64,000 nucleotides of DNA, taken from the NCBI GenBank assembly GCA_944381625.1, contig CALWLW010000012.1, positions 1-64,000 of the forward strand. Direction: 5' to 3'. Position numbers and translations under genes: made by a program. Positions 14,502 to 25,202 of this stretch are shown one piece after another. The notes under the pieces are model-generated. The model had not been told where the DNA came from. It saw nothing but the letters and a program-made list of their open reading frames with translations, and searched no databases. This DNA comes from an uncultured Lachnoclostridium sp. Lineage in GTDB: Bacteria; Bacillota; Clostridia; Lachnospirales; Lachnospiraceae. Within the stretch, counting starts at the first letter, position 1. The number at the start of each line of letters is the position of its first letter.

Positions 14502-14839
14502 ATGATTGTTTTGATAGCAGGCGCTTCCCACACGGGGAAAACGGCCAAAATCTTGTGATTGAGGGGGCGTATATTCCTTTTAACTGGAAAGAAGATTTTG
14601 ATAAGGAATATTTGAAAGAGATAAAATACTACTGTCTTGTCATGTCGGAAACTTATATTAACAACCATTTTAATCAAATTAAAAAATATGCAAACATTGT
14701 GGAAAAACGTCCTGATGATTCGTGGTGTACAAAAGAATCTGTACTTGAAGAGAATACACATAATTTTGAAATGTGTAAAAGGTACGGGTGCAATTATATT
14801 TTGATTGATAAAGCGTATTGTATAGATATTGAATTATAA
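14502..14839 (+). pseudogene. P-loop kinase-like gene with internal out-of-frame deletion
   Basis: The 5' end reads MIVLIAGASHTGKTA, a perfect Walker A motif (GASHTGKT), but stops after three more codons at a TGA. Another frame then continues as QNLVIEGAYIPFNWKEDFDK, YLKEIKYYCLVMSETYINNH and CNYILIDKAYCIDI. This is the second half of a small P-loop nucleotide kinase family common in Firmicutes, in which roughly 60-70 residues normally separate the two parts. An internal deletion that also shifts the frame has destroyed the gene. Family comparison is from memory. Confidence 0.7.
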
Positions 14840-14850
14840 ACCTTGGTTAC

Positions 14851-14877
14851 GGGAGTTAAATGGAGTAGCAAACCAAA
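14851..14877 (+). repeat. Cassette-boundary repeat, copy H (very degenerate)
   Basis: GGGAGTTAAATGGAGTAGCA then AACCAAA lies 12 bases after the end of the kinase remnant and keeps part of the GGGAA/AAA/GCAAA pattern. Confidence 0.25.
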
Positions 14878-14893
14878 ATTATGCGGAGCGTAA

Positions 14894-15469
14894 ATGGAAA
14901 AGAAATTATCTGAAATGAGTTTAAAAGAATTATGGAAGTTATTCCCCATTTGTTTGAAAGAGCATCAGCCTTATTGGAAAGAGTGGTATACTGAGGAAGA
15001 AAATCTTTTGAAAAACAGAGTTCCTGAAATAGAGAGAATAAGCCATATAGGAAGTACAGCCATTAGTTCTGTTTATGCAAAACCGATTATTGACATTCTT
15101 GTGGAAATTTCAAGAGATCACAGGCTGACTGACTATAAAGAGGCGATTGAGAACAGCGGTTATATTTGCATGTCCGAAGACTCTGATAGAATTTCCTTTA
15201 ACAAGGGGTATACAGAAAAAGGATTTGCTGAGAGGGTATTTCACCTGCACCTGAGATATGTGGGAGATAATGACGAGTTGTATTTTCGAGATTATCTCAT
15301 GGAGCATACCGATATTGCCGTTGAATACGAGAGAATGAAATTGGAATTATGGAAAAAATTTGAATTTGACAGAGATGGTTATACAAATTCTAAAACAGAG
15401 TTCATTCAGACGTATACCCAAAAGGCAAAATTGGAATATGGGGACAGATATACGGCAACGGAAGGATAA
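14894..15469 (+). CDS. GrpB-family nucleotidyltransferase-fold protein
   Basis: This 191-residue protein carries ERISHIGSTAISSVYAKPII then DILVEIS, the signature of GrpB (UPF0157) proteins: a nucleotidyltransferase-like G-S-T motif followed by KPIIDI/L. Residues RVFHLHLRYVGDNDELYFRD and the C-terminal QKAKLEYGDRY are also family-typical. Length and ends are normal, so the gene looks complete. The biochemical role of GrpB proteins is not settled; relation to aminoglycoside nucleotidyltransferases is by fold. GGAGCG precedes the ATG. It is the last gene of the AT-rich array, and its stop codon lies four bases before a tRNA-like sequence. Confidence 0.88.
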   Translation: MEKKLSEMSLKELWKLFPICLKEHQPYWKEWYTEEENLLKNRVPEIERISHIGSTAISSVYAKPIIDILVEISRDHRLTDYKEAIENSGYICMSEDSDRISFNKGYTEKGFAERVFHLHLRYVGDNDELYFRDYLMEHTDIAVEYERMKLELWKKFEFDRDGYTNSKTEFIQTYTQKAKLEYGDRYTATEG

Positions 15470-15472
15470 CAT

Positions 15473-15576
15473 GACAGATGTGGCGAAAGGTAACGCGGCC
15501 GCGGATGCGGGATTGTTTACATACAATGGGGTATCTGCGGCGACTTCGTGGGTTCGATTCCCACCATCTGTCTCCA
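15473..15576 (+). tRNA. tRNA-like sequence with aberrant anticodon arm (leucine-type D arm)
   Basis: A perfect 8-bp stem (GACAGATG 15,473-15,480 with CATCTGTC 15,565-15,572) closes the structure, followed by T and an encoded CCA. A T arm with 5-bp stem and loop TTCGATT lies at 15,548-15,564. A 3-bp D stem with loop AAAGGTAA lies at 15,483-15,496, resembling leucine tRNAs. Instead of a normal anticodon arm there is a 9-bp stem (15,498-15,506 with 15,533-15,541) carrying an internal loop and a 5-bp hairpin with a six-base loop TTACAT. No standard seven-base anticodon loop can be drawn. It may be a decayed leucine tRNA, an integration scar or an unusual tRNA. Confidence 0.5.
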
Positions 15577-15604
15577 CTGAGAAGCAGCATAGGAGGACAA
15601 GCAC

Positions 15605-19087
<3,483 letters not shown>

Positions 19088-19144
19088 AATGATACATGAA
19101 AAAGTTAAACAGCATCGCAGAAAATGTTTTGCGGAGGACAAACC

Positions 19145-20119
19145 ATGGCAAAGGAAATTAAGACGATAGGGGTTTTGACGAGCGGCGGCGACGCGCCGGG
19201 GATGAATGCGGCCATACGCGCCGTTGTGAGAAAGGCATGTGCCAACGGAAAGCAGGTGAAAGGTATCCGCCGGGGCTATCAGGGGCTTCTGGAGGAGGAC
19301 ATCATCGATATGGACCGTCAGTCGGTCAGCGACACCATCGATAAAGGCGGAACGATCCTGTTCACTGCCCGGTGCGCGGAGTTCCGCACGGAGGAGGGGC
19401 AGAAGAAGGGCGCGGAGATCTGCCGGAAGCACGGCATCGACGGCCTGGTGGTGATCGGAGGCGACGGCTCTTTCGCGGGCGCGCAGAAGCTGGCCAATCT
19501 GGGCATCAATACTGTGGGCGTGCCGGGCACGATCGACCTGGATATCGCCTGCACGGAATATACCATCGGGTTTGACACGGCGGTCAATACGGCCATGCAG
19601 GCCATCGACAAGGTCCGTGATACTTCCACCTCCCACGAACGCTGCAGTATTATAGAGGTTATGGGACGCAACGCGGGATACATCGCCCTCTGGTGCGGCA
19701 TCGCGAACGGAGCGGAAGATGTGCTGATCCCGGAGCTGTACGACTACGACGAGCAGAAGATTATCAACAATATTATTGAGAACCGTAAAAAAGGAAAGAA
19801 ACACCATATTATCATCAACGCGGAGGGCATCGGCCATTCCACTTCCATGGCGAAGAGGATCGAGGCGGCCACCGGTATGGAGACCCGGGCCACGATCCTG
19901 GGCTACATGCAGCGAGGCGGAAGCCCCACCTGTCAGGACCGCGTGTACGCCACGATGATGGGCGCGCTGGCGGTGGATCTGCTCTGCGAAGGAAAGTCCA
20001 ACCGGGTGGTGGGCTACAGGAACGGTGAATTTAAAGATTTTGACATTAACGAGGCCCTGGGAATGAACAAGGGCGTGGATCCGTTTATGGTGGATGTCTC
20101 AAAGGCAATGGCGAAGTGA
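19145..20119 (+). CDS. pfkA: ATP-dependent 6-phosphofructokinase
   Basis: This 324-residue protein phosphorylates fructose 6-phosphate, the committed step of glycolysis. TSGGDAPGMNAAIR, GGDGSF and PGTID are present. Glycine in GGDGS and in PGTID marks the ATP-dependent rather than pyrophosphate-dependent class. The catalytic Asp of the TID motif is kept, but the usual TIDND reads TIDLD here, a Leu for Asn change beside the active site. The MGRNAGYIAL and YMQRGGSPT motifs are normal. GGAGGA precedes ATG 19145. It follows dnaE by 57 bases and its stop overlaps the start of the next gene. Confidence 0.96.
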   Translation: MAKEIKTIGVLTSGGDAPGMNAAIRAVVRKACANGKQVKGIRRGYQGLLEEDIIDMDRQSVSDTIDKGGTILFTARCAEFRTEEGQKKGAEICRKHGIDGLVVIGGDGSFAGAQKLANLGINTVGVPGTIDLDIACTEYTIGFDTAVNTAMQAIDKVRDTSTSHERCSIIEVMGRNAGYIALWCGIANGAEDVLIPELYDYDEQKIINNIIENRKKGKKHHIIINAEGIGHSTSMAKRIEAATGMETRATILGYMQRGGSPTCQDRVYATMMGALAVDLLCEGKSNRVVGYRNGEFKDFDINEALGMNKGVDPFMVDVSKAMAK

Positions 20120-20904
20120 TGATTACAAGTACGTCGAATCCGCAGGTGAAGAACCTGCAGCAGCTGGCGAAAAAGGCCAGGGAGAGAAATGAGCAGGGCG
20201 TTTTTCTGGTGGAAGGCATTAAGATGTTCCAGGAAGCGCCCGGCGGAAGAATACGAAAAATATATATTTCCAAAAGCCTGTACGATGAAAAAGGACAGGC
20301 TTTTTTGCGCGGCCGGGAGTATGAGGTCCTGGACGACCGGGTATTTCAGGCGGTCAGCGATACCAGGACGCCCCAGGGCGTCCTGTGCGTGATGGAGCAG
20401 TTCCGCTACAGTCTGGAGGATCTTATGGCCAGAGAAAATCCGCACCTGCTGATTCTGGAAAACCTGCAGGACCCGGGAAACCTGGGGACAATCCTGCGGA
20501 CGGCGGAGGGCGCGGGGGCTGACGGGATTATCTTAAGCCGCACGTCGGTGGATCTGTATAATCCCAAGACCATTCGGTCCACCATGGGCTCCATCTACCG
20601 GATGCCGTTTCTGTATGTGGACCAGATCGAGGACATCCTGCCGGAACTGAAGGCGCGGGGAATCCGTACCTATGCCGCCCATCTGCGGGGAGAACACTGC
20701 TATGATGAGGAGGACTACCGGGGCGGCACGGCGTTTTTTATCGGAAACGAGGGCAATGGCCTCTCCGAAGAATTAAGCGGCAGAGCGGATACCCTGATCC
20801 GTATTCCTATGGAAGGAAAACTGGAGTCTCTGAATGCGGCAGTGGCGGCGTCAATTTTGATGTATGAGGTCAGCAGACAGCGCCGAATCTTAAGGAAAAG
20901 ATAA
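20119..20904 (+). CDS. TrmH-family (SpoU) RNA methyltransferase
   Basis: This 261-residue SPOUT enzyme would 2'-O-methylate ribose in rRNA or tRNA with S-adenosylmethionine. An N-terminal substrate-binding domain (SNPQVKNLQQLAKKARERNE) is followed by the SPOUT fold with its three motifs: LQDPGNLGTILRTAEGAGAD, FFIGNEGNGLSEEL and IPMEGKLESLNAAVAASILM, which form the knotted cofactor site. It resembles RlmB/YsgA-type 23S rRNA methylases. The exact target cannot be read. Its ATG overlaps the pfkA stop codon (TGATG), so translation is coupled; a GTG three bases upstream is possible. Confidence 0.93.
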   Translation: MITSTSNPQVKNLQQLAKKARERNEQGVFLVEGIKMFQEAPGGRIRKIYISKSLYDEKGQAFLRGREYEVLDDRVFQAVSDTRTPQGVLCVMEQFRYSLEDLMARENPHLLILENLQDPGNLGTILRTAEGAGADGIILSRTSVDLYNPKTIRSTMGSIYRMPFLYVDQIEDILPELKARGIRTYAAHLRGEHCYDEEDYRGGTAFFIGNEGNGLSEELSGRADTLIRIPMEGKLESLNAAVAASILMYEVSRQRRILRKR

Positions 20905-20909
20905 GAAAG

Positions 20910-20938
20910 TTGACAAATAATTCATTATCTGATAAACT
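20910..20938 (+). promoter_or_regulatory. Promoter of the SH3-SleB gene
   Basis: TTGACA at 20,910-20,915, 17-base spacer, TAAACT at 20,933-20,938. It starts a leader of about 120 bases before the gene at 21,065. Confidence 0.6.
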
Positions 20939-21064
20939 CTCTGTAATAAATGTAACAGAATTGTAATATATTTGTATTAACCGGGGGGCTGTGGGCGAAC
21001 GGATATGCAGGCATGTCCGCGTGATCCGCGTCCTGCGGGAATGAATTTATGGAGGGAATATCAG

Positions 21065-22090
21065 ATGTGTAAAAAGGGAATGCTCTGCTGTATGCTTCTG
21101 GGTATGTGGCTCTGTCTGTCCGGTTTTACCACGCTTGGAAATGAAGGAGAAGGTACTTTGGGAGCGCTGATGGCGCAGCTGTCGGCGGAGGATGTGGAAA
21201 GCATTAAAGCCGAGGATGAATGGGCCGGACGGGTGATGGCGAAGGTGGATGATTCCGTCAGCATCCGGGAAGCAGCCGGTACGGATGCGGCCGTGGTCGG
21301 CAAGCTGTTCAAGGGCGACGCGGGAACGATCGTGGAGCAGGCGGACGGATGGACCAGGATTCAGTCCGGCAATGTGGACGGCTGGGTCAGCGACGAGTAT
21401 CTGGCGTTTGGCGAGGAAGCAGAGGCGAGAGCCGCGGAGGATGTGGCAAAGACGGCCACAGTCGTTACGGAGACCCTGAAAGTGAGGGATGAACCCAGCA
21501 CGGACGCAGGCGTCATCGACCTGATCGGCATGGGAGAGAAGATCCAGGTGGGCGAAGAAAAGGACGGCTGGCTTGAGATTCTGTATTCTGACGGCGAGGT
21601 GGATTACGTGGCCGCGGAATACGTGGAAGTGGCATACGAATACGGCCAGGCGAAGACCATAGAAGAGATCGAGGCAGAGGAAGCCGCAAGAAAGGCGGAA
21701 GAAGAGAAGGCCAAGAGGACGACGAATCTGGGAGCAGTTGCCGCGTCCACCGATGAGGTGACGCTGCTGGCGGCGCTGATCCAGGCGGAAGCGGGCAACC
21801 AGCCCTACGAAGGACAGGTGGGCGTGGGCGCTGTGGTGATGAACCGCGTACGCAGCAGCGCGTATCCCAATACCATCCAGGGCGTGATCTCCGCGCCGGG
21901 GCAGTTCGGCCCGGCGGCCACAGGCCAGGTGGCCTCCATTATGGCGGCAGGTCCCAAAGCCAGCTGCATGCAGGCGGCGCAGGCGGTCATAAGTGGAGAG
22001 ACGACGGTGGGCTCCTTTACCCACTTTAAGCGCGCCAGCTCTCCTGTGAGCGGGCCGTCCGTGGTGATCGGCGGGCATGTGTTTTACTGA
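21065..22090 (+). CDS. Exported SH3-domain SleB-like cell wall hydrolase
   Basis: The 341-residue precursor has a signal peptide (MCKKGMLCCMLLGMWLCLSG) and is exported. Two bacterial SH3 domains follow at about residues 58-118 (SIREAAGTDAAVVGKLFKGD) and 138-198 (LKVRDEPSTDAGVIDLIGMG), then an acidic, alanine-rich coiled linker. The C-terminal 110 residues form a SleB/CwlJ-type hydrolase (LLAALIQAEAGNQPYEGQVG, VVMNRVRSSAYP, GSFTHFKRA), whose catalytic Glu lies in IQAEAGN. Relatives cut spore cortex or vegetative peptidoglycan. GGAGGGA precedes ATG 21065. A consensus promoter and a strong terminator isolate it as a single-gene unit. Confidence 0.9.
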   Translation: MCKKGMLCCMLLGMWLCLSGFTTLGNEGEGTLGALMAQLSAEDVESIKAEDEWAGRVMAKVDDSVSIREAAGTDAAVVGKLFKGDAGTIVEQADGWTRIQSGNVDGWVSDEYLAFGEEAEARAAEDVAKTATVVTETLKVRDEPSTDAGVIDLIGMGEKIQVGEEKDGWLEILYSDGEVDYVAAEYVEVAYEYGQAKTIEEIEAEEAARKAEEEKAKRTTNLGAVAASTDEVTLLAALIQAEAGNQPYEGQVGVGAVVMNRVRSSAYPNTIQGVISAPGQFGPAATGQVASIMAAGPKASCMQAAQAVISGETTVGSFTHFKRASSPVSGPSVVIGGHVFY

Positions 22091-22151
22091 TCCGAAGCGG
22101 CCATCTGCAGGAAACACTATTTATACAAATTAAAATCTGCAGAAATTATAT

Positions 22152-22189
22152 AATCCCAGGGAGCGGAGACATCCCTGGGATTTTTTTCC
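22152..22189 (+). terminator. Terminator of the SH3-SleB gene
   Basis: Perfect 11-bp stem (22,152-22,162 with 22,172-22,182) followed by a T-run to 22,187. Confidence 0.85.
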
Positions 22190-22224
22190 CGTATGCGTAC
22201 CCAACCCTTTCCGCCAAATGCACA

Positions 22225-22253
22225 TTGTCAACAAGGATGGGTCATGGTATAAT
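22225..22253 (+). promoter_or_regulatory. Promoter of the NfeD-SPFH operon, within a palindrome
   Basis: TTGTCA at 22,225-22,230, 17-base spacer and perfect extended -10 TGGTATAAT ending at 22,253. The sequence ATGGTATAAT (22,244-22,253) is repeated inverted at 22,269-22,278, so the transcript starts inside a 10-bp-armed palindrome. A similar module lies at 47,079-47,107. Confidence 0.6.
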
Positions 22254-22365
22254 GAGCGCATAGCGCGAATTATACCATCGCGCATACTGATTTCTGCGCT
22301 GCACTGCGGAACCGGCGCATTGCTAATCCGCATGCTCCACAGATGAATATGAGAGGAGGGACGGT

Positions 22366-22824
22366 ATGGAACTGATACTTGGAAACCGGGCCATGCTCTG
22401 GCTGGGTCTTTTGATCCTTCTGCTGGTGATAGAGATCGCGACGCTGCAGCTGACGACGATCTGGTTCGCAGGAGGCGCGCTGGCGGCATTTATCGCCACG
22501 GAGCTGGGAGCCAATGCCACAGTGCAGTGGGCGGTCTTCCTGATTCTGTCGTTTGCGCTTCTGATCCTGACCCGCCCTGTGGCGATGAGATATTTGAATA
22601 AAGGTCATGTGAAGACGAACGCGGACAGTCTGGTGGGAAGGACGGCGGTGGTTTCAAAAGAAATTAACAATCTCGCCCAGACCGGAGAGGTAATGATCTC
22701 CGATGTGAGCTGGACAGCCAGGACAAGAGAGAGCGGCTGTGTCATCCCGGAAGGCGGGAGAGTGAAAATATGCGCGATCGAAGGCGTAAAGCTGATCGTG
22801 GAAGAGGTAAAGGAGGAAAAATAA
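22366..22824 (+). CDS. NfeD-family membrane protein
   Basis: This 152-residue protein has two or three membrane helices in its first 65 residues (WLGLLILLLVIEIATLQLTT, WAVFLILSFALLILTRPVAM) and a C-terminal OB-fold (about 85-148; SLVGRTAVVSKEINNLAQTG, GEVMISDVSWTART). That is the short NfeD type, which partners with SPFH (flotillin/stomatin) proteins in membrane microdomains and stress tolerance. The SPFH gene starts one base after its stop codon, confirming the pair. AGGAGGGACGG precedes the ATG. Confidence 0.92.
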   Translation: MELILGNRAMLWLGLLILLLVIEIATLQLTTIWFAGGALAAFIATELGANATVQWAVFLILSFALLILTRPVAMRYLNKGHVKTNADSLVGRTAVVSKEINNLAQTGEVMISDVSWTARTRESGCVIPEGGRVKICAIEGVKLIVEEVKEEK

Positions 22825-23787
22825 ATGCCTATTGTAGTAATTATTCTGCTTCTGGTAATTCTGGTGATCATCGCATCCTGCATCAAGATCGTTCCCCAGG
22901 CCACTGTGCTGGTGATGGAGCGGCTGGGCGCGTACAACGGAACCTGGCAGGTGGGCGTGCATTTCAAGATGCCGTTTATCGACCGGGTGGCCAGAAGAGT
23001 CACGCTCAAGGAGCAGGTGGTGGATTTCGCACCCCAGCCGGTGATCACGAAGGATAACGTAACCATGCGGATCGATACCGTGGTATTTTTCCAGATTACG
23101 GACCCCAAGCTGTTTACCTACGGCGTGGAAAATCCCATCATGGCCATCGAGAACCTGACCGCGACTACCCTGCGGAACATCATCGGAGACCTGGAGCTGG
23201 ATCAGACCCTGACCTCCCGTGAGACGATCAACACCAAGATGAGGGCGTCTCTGGACGTGGCCACGGACCCATGGGGAATCAAGGTCAACCGTGTGGAGCT
23301 GAAGAACATCATCCCGCCTGCGGCGATTCAGGACGCCATGGAGAAACAGATGAAAGCAGAGCGTGAACGCCGCGAAGCGATCCTGAAGGCAGAAGGTGAG
23401 AAGAAGTCCACGATCCTGGTGGCGGAAGGAAACAAGGAGTCCGCGATCCTGGATGCGGAGGCTGAGAAGCAGGCGGCGATCCTGCGTGCCGAGGCTGAAA
23501 AAGAGAAGATGATCAAAGAAGCGGAAGGACGCGCGGAAGCGATCCTGAAAGTTCAGCAGGCAAATGCGGACGGTCTGCGCTTCCTGAAAGAAGTGGGCGT
23601 GGACGAAGCGGTGATCCAGCTGAAGAGCCTGGAGGCGTTTGCGAAAGCGGCGGACGGACAGGCGACGAAGATCATCATCCCGTCGGAGATCCAGGGTCTT
23701 GCAGGCTTGGTGACGTCTCTTGCCGAAGTGGCGAAGACGGATATGCAGACCGCGGGAAAAGCGGACGGCGAAAAAGCGGAAGCCTGA
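22825..23787 (+). CDS. SPFH/Band 7 (stomatin-like) membrane protein
   Basis: This 320-residue protein has an N-terminal membrane anchor (VVIILLLVILVIIASCI), an SPFH domain at about residues 25-185 (VPQATVLVMERLGAYNGTWQ, VDFAPQPVITKDNVTMRIDT) and an Ala/Glu/Lys-rich coiled coil at about 180-240 (KAEGEKKSTILVAEGNKESA). It is of the stomatin/QmcA type and forms ring-like oligomers on the membrane. Together with the preceding NfeD it likely organises membrane patches or controls membrane proteases. The tail (KTDMQTAGKADGEKAEA) is variable. A second, different SPFH protein is encoded at 39,964. Confidence 0.94.
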   Translation: MPIVVIILLLVILVIIASCIKIVPQATVLVMERLGAYNGTWQVGVHFKMPFIDRVARRVTLKEQVVDFAPQPVITKDNVTMRIDTVVFFQITDPKLFTYGVENPIMAIENLTATTLRNIIGDLELDQTLTSRETINTKMRASLDVATDPWGIKVNRVELKNIIPPAAIQDAMEKQMKAERERREAILKAEGEKKSTILVAEGNKESAILDAEAEKQAAILRAEAEKEKMIKEAEGRAEAILKVQQANADGLRFLKEVGVDEAVIQLKSLEAFAKAADGQATKIIIPSEIQGLAGLVTSLAEVAKTDMQTAGKADGEKAEA

Positions 23788-23930
23788 ATGAACCGGCCAA
23801 ACGCGGCAGGTTTGGGATGGATTGAGAAGATATCGGATAAATGGCGCAGGGGGCGTCTGGCTCCCCGCGCCGTCAAGCATGGCAAAGGGGCTGGTGCATC
23901 GCACCAGTCCTTTGACGAAGGAGAGGACCT

Positions 23931-24917
23931 ATGGATTTAAAAGGAAGACATTTTTTGAAACTGTTGGATTACACGCCGGAGGAGATCGGATATCTTCTGG
24001 ATCTGGCGGCGGAGCTGAAGGAGAAGAAAAAGAGAGGGATACCGGCGGATACCCTGCGGGGGAAAAATGTGGCGCTGATCTTTGAAAAGACCAGTACCAG
24101 GACCAGGTGCGCTTTTGAGGTGGCGGCACATGACCTGGGGATGGGGAGTACCTATCTGGATCCGTCGGGTTCCCAGATCGGGAAAAAGGAAAGCATTGCC
24201 GATACAGCCCGAGTGCTGGGGCGGATGTACGAAGGGATCGAGTACCGCGGGTTCGGGCAGGATATTGTGGAGGAACTGGCGAAGCATGCGGGCGTGCCGG
24301 TATGGAACGGCCTGACCAACGAGTTCCATCCCACGCAGATTCTGGCGGATCTTTTGACGATCCGGGAACATTTCGGTACCCTGGACGTGAAAGTGGTCTA
24401 TATGGGAGACGCCCGTTACAACATGGGCAATTCCTGGATGGTGGGATGCGCAAAGATGGGCATGAAGTTTACGGCGTGCGCGCCGAAAAAATACTGGCCG
24501 TCTGAGGAACTTATCGCCCGGTGCCGGGAGATTGCAGGGAAGACCGGAGCGGAGATCACGCTGGAAGAGGATGTCCAGAAGGCGGTGAAGGACGCGGATG
24601 TAATTTACACAGACGTATGGGTCTCCATGGGCGAGCCGGATGAAGTATGGGCGGAGCGTATCCATGACCTTCTCCCGTATCAGGTGAACCGCGCCGTGAT
24701 GGAGGCGGCGGGGCCGAAGGCGGTATTTATGCATTGCCTGCCGGCATTCCACGATCTGAAGACCACCATTGGCAAGGAGATCAGCGGTAAATTCGGGCTG
24801 GATGCCATGGAAGTGACAGACGAAGTCTTTGAGTCTTCCCAGTCCATTGTGTTTGAAGAGGCGGAGAACCGCATGCATACGATTAAAGCGGTGATGGCGG
24901 CCACACTGGGAGCATAA
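23931..24917 (+). CDS. argF: Ornithine carbamoyltransferase
   Basis: The 328-residue enzyme makes citrulline from ornithine and carbamoyl phosphate. The carbamoyl-phosphate motif [12 protein letters not shown] (about residues 52-63), the [10 protein letters not shown] element (about 134-143) and the ornithine-site HCLPAFHD (about 268-275) are all present, as expected for ArgF/ArcB. No other arginine genes are nearby, so it may serve biosynthesis or the deiminase pathway. GAAGGAGAGG precedes the ATG. The 143-base upstream spacer shows no strong promoter. Confidence 0.95.
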   Translation: MDLKGRHFLKLLDYTPEEIGYLLDLAAELKEKKKRGIPADTLRGKNVALIFEKTSTRTRCAFEVAAHDLGMGSTYLDPSGSQIGKKESIADTARVLGRMYEGIEYRGFGQDIVEELAKHAGVPVWNGLTNEFHPTQILADLLTIREHFGTLDVKVVYMGDARYNMGNSWMVGCAKMGMKFTACAPKKYWPSEELIARCREIAGKTGAEITLEEDVQKAVKDADVIYTDVWVSMGEPDEVWAERIHDLLPYQVNRAVMEAAGPKAVFMHCLPAFHDLKTTIGKEISGKFGLDAMEVTDEVFESSQSIVFEEAENRMHTIKAVMAATLGA

Positions 24918-24941
24918 TCCCACAGGAAGGAGGCGGAGCAT

Positions 24942-25202
24942 ATGAAAGAACGGTACAGGACGACGACGGTCTGCCTGAGCCTTCTGATCCTGACGATGGT
25001 CTTTGTGGCGGCGTCCGACAGGGAACTGAGCAGGATCTGTATTCCGCTTGCCTTTTTCGCGGGGACAATGCTGTACGGAGCGGGCGCGTCCTATGACCGG
25101 AAGGCGGGAAAAAAGACGGCCTGCCGCTTTCAGGGGGTCTGCGCGCTGCTGTTCCTGGCGGCGGGCATATTCAGCGCGCTGCGCATGGGAGGTATCTTAT
25201 GA
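24942..25202 (+). CDS. Small membrane protein (86 aa)
   Basis: This 86-residue protein has three short hydrophobic segments (TVCLSLLILTMVFVAA, RICIPLAFFAGTMLYGAG, GVCALLFLAAGIFSALRMG) joined by basic loops. I do not recognise a family. GGAAGGAGG precedes the ATG, and its end overlaps the birA start by four bases (ATGA), so both are translated as a coupled pair. It may only be a lineage-specific membrane protein carried in the argF-birA transcript. Confidence 0.65.
   Translation: MKERYRTTTVCLSLLILTMVFVAASDRELSRICIPLAFFAGTMLYGAGASYDRKAGKKTACRFQGVCALLFLAAGIFSALRMGGIL

Noticed and set aside
851..15469. Classical integron cassette array
   Set aside because: No integron integrase, no clear attC core sites (RYYYAAC/GTTRRRY) and no attI were found. 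Only a looser repeat at gene ends is seen, reported as a separate finding.
15473..15576. Ordinary leucine or selenocysteine tRNA
   Set aside because: Acceptor, D and T arms would fit, but no seven-base anticodon loop or proper variable arm can be drawn.
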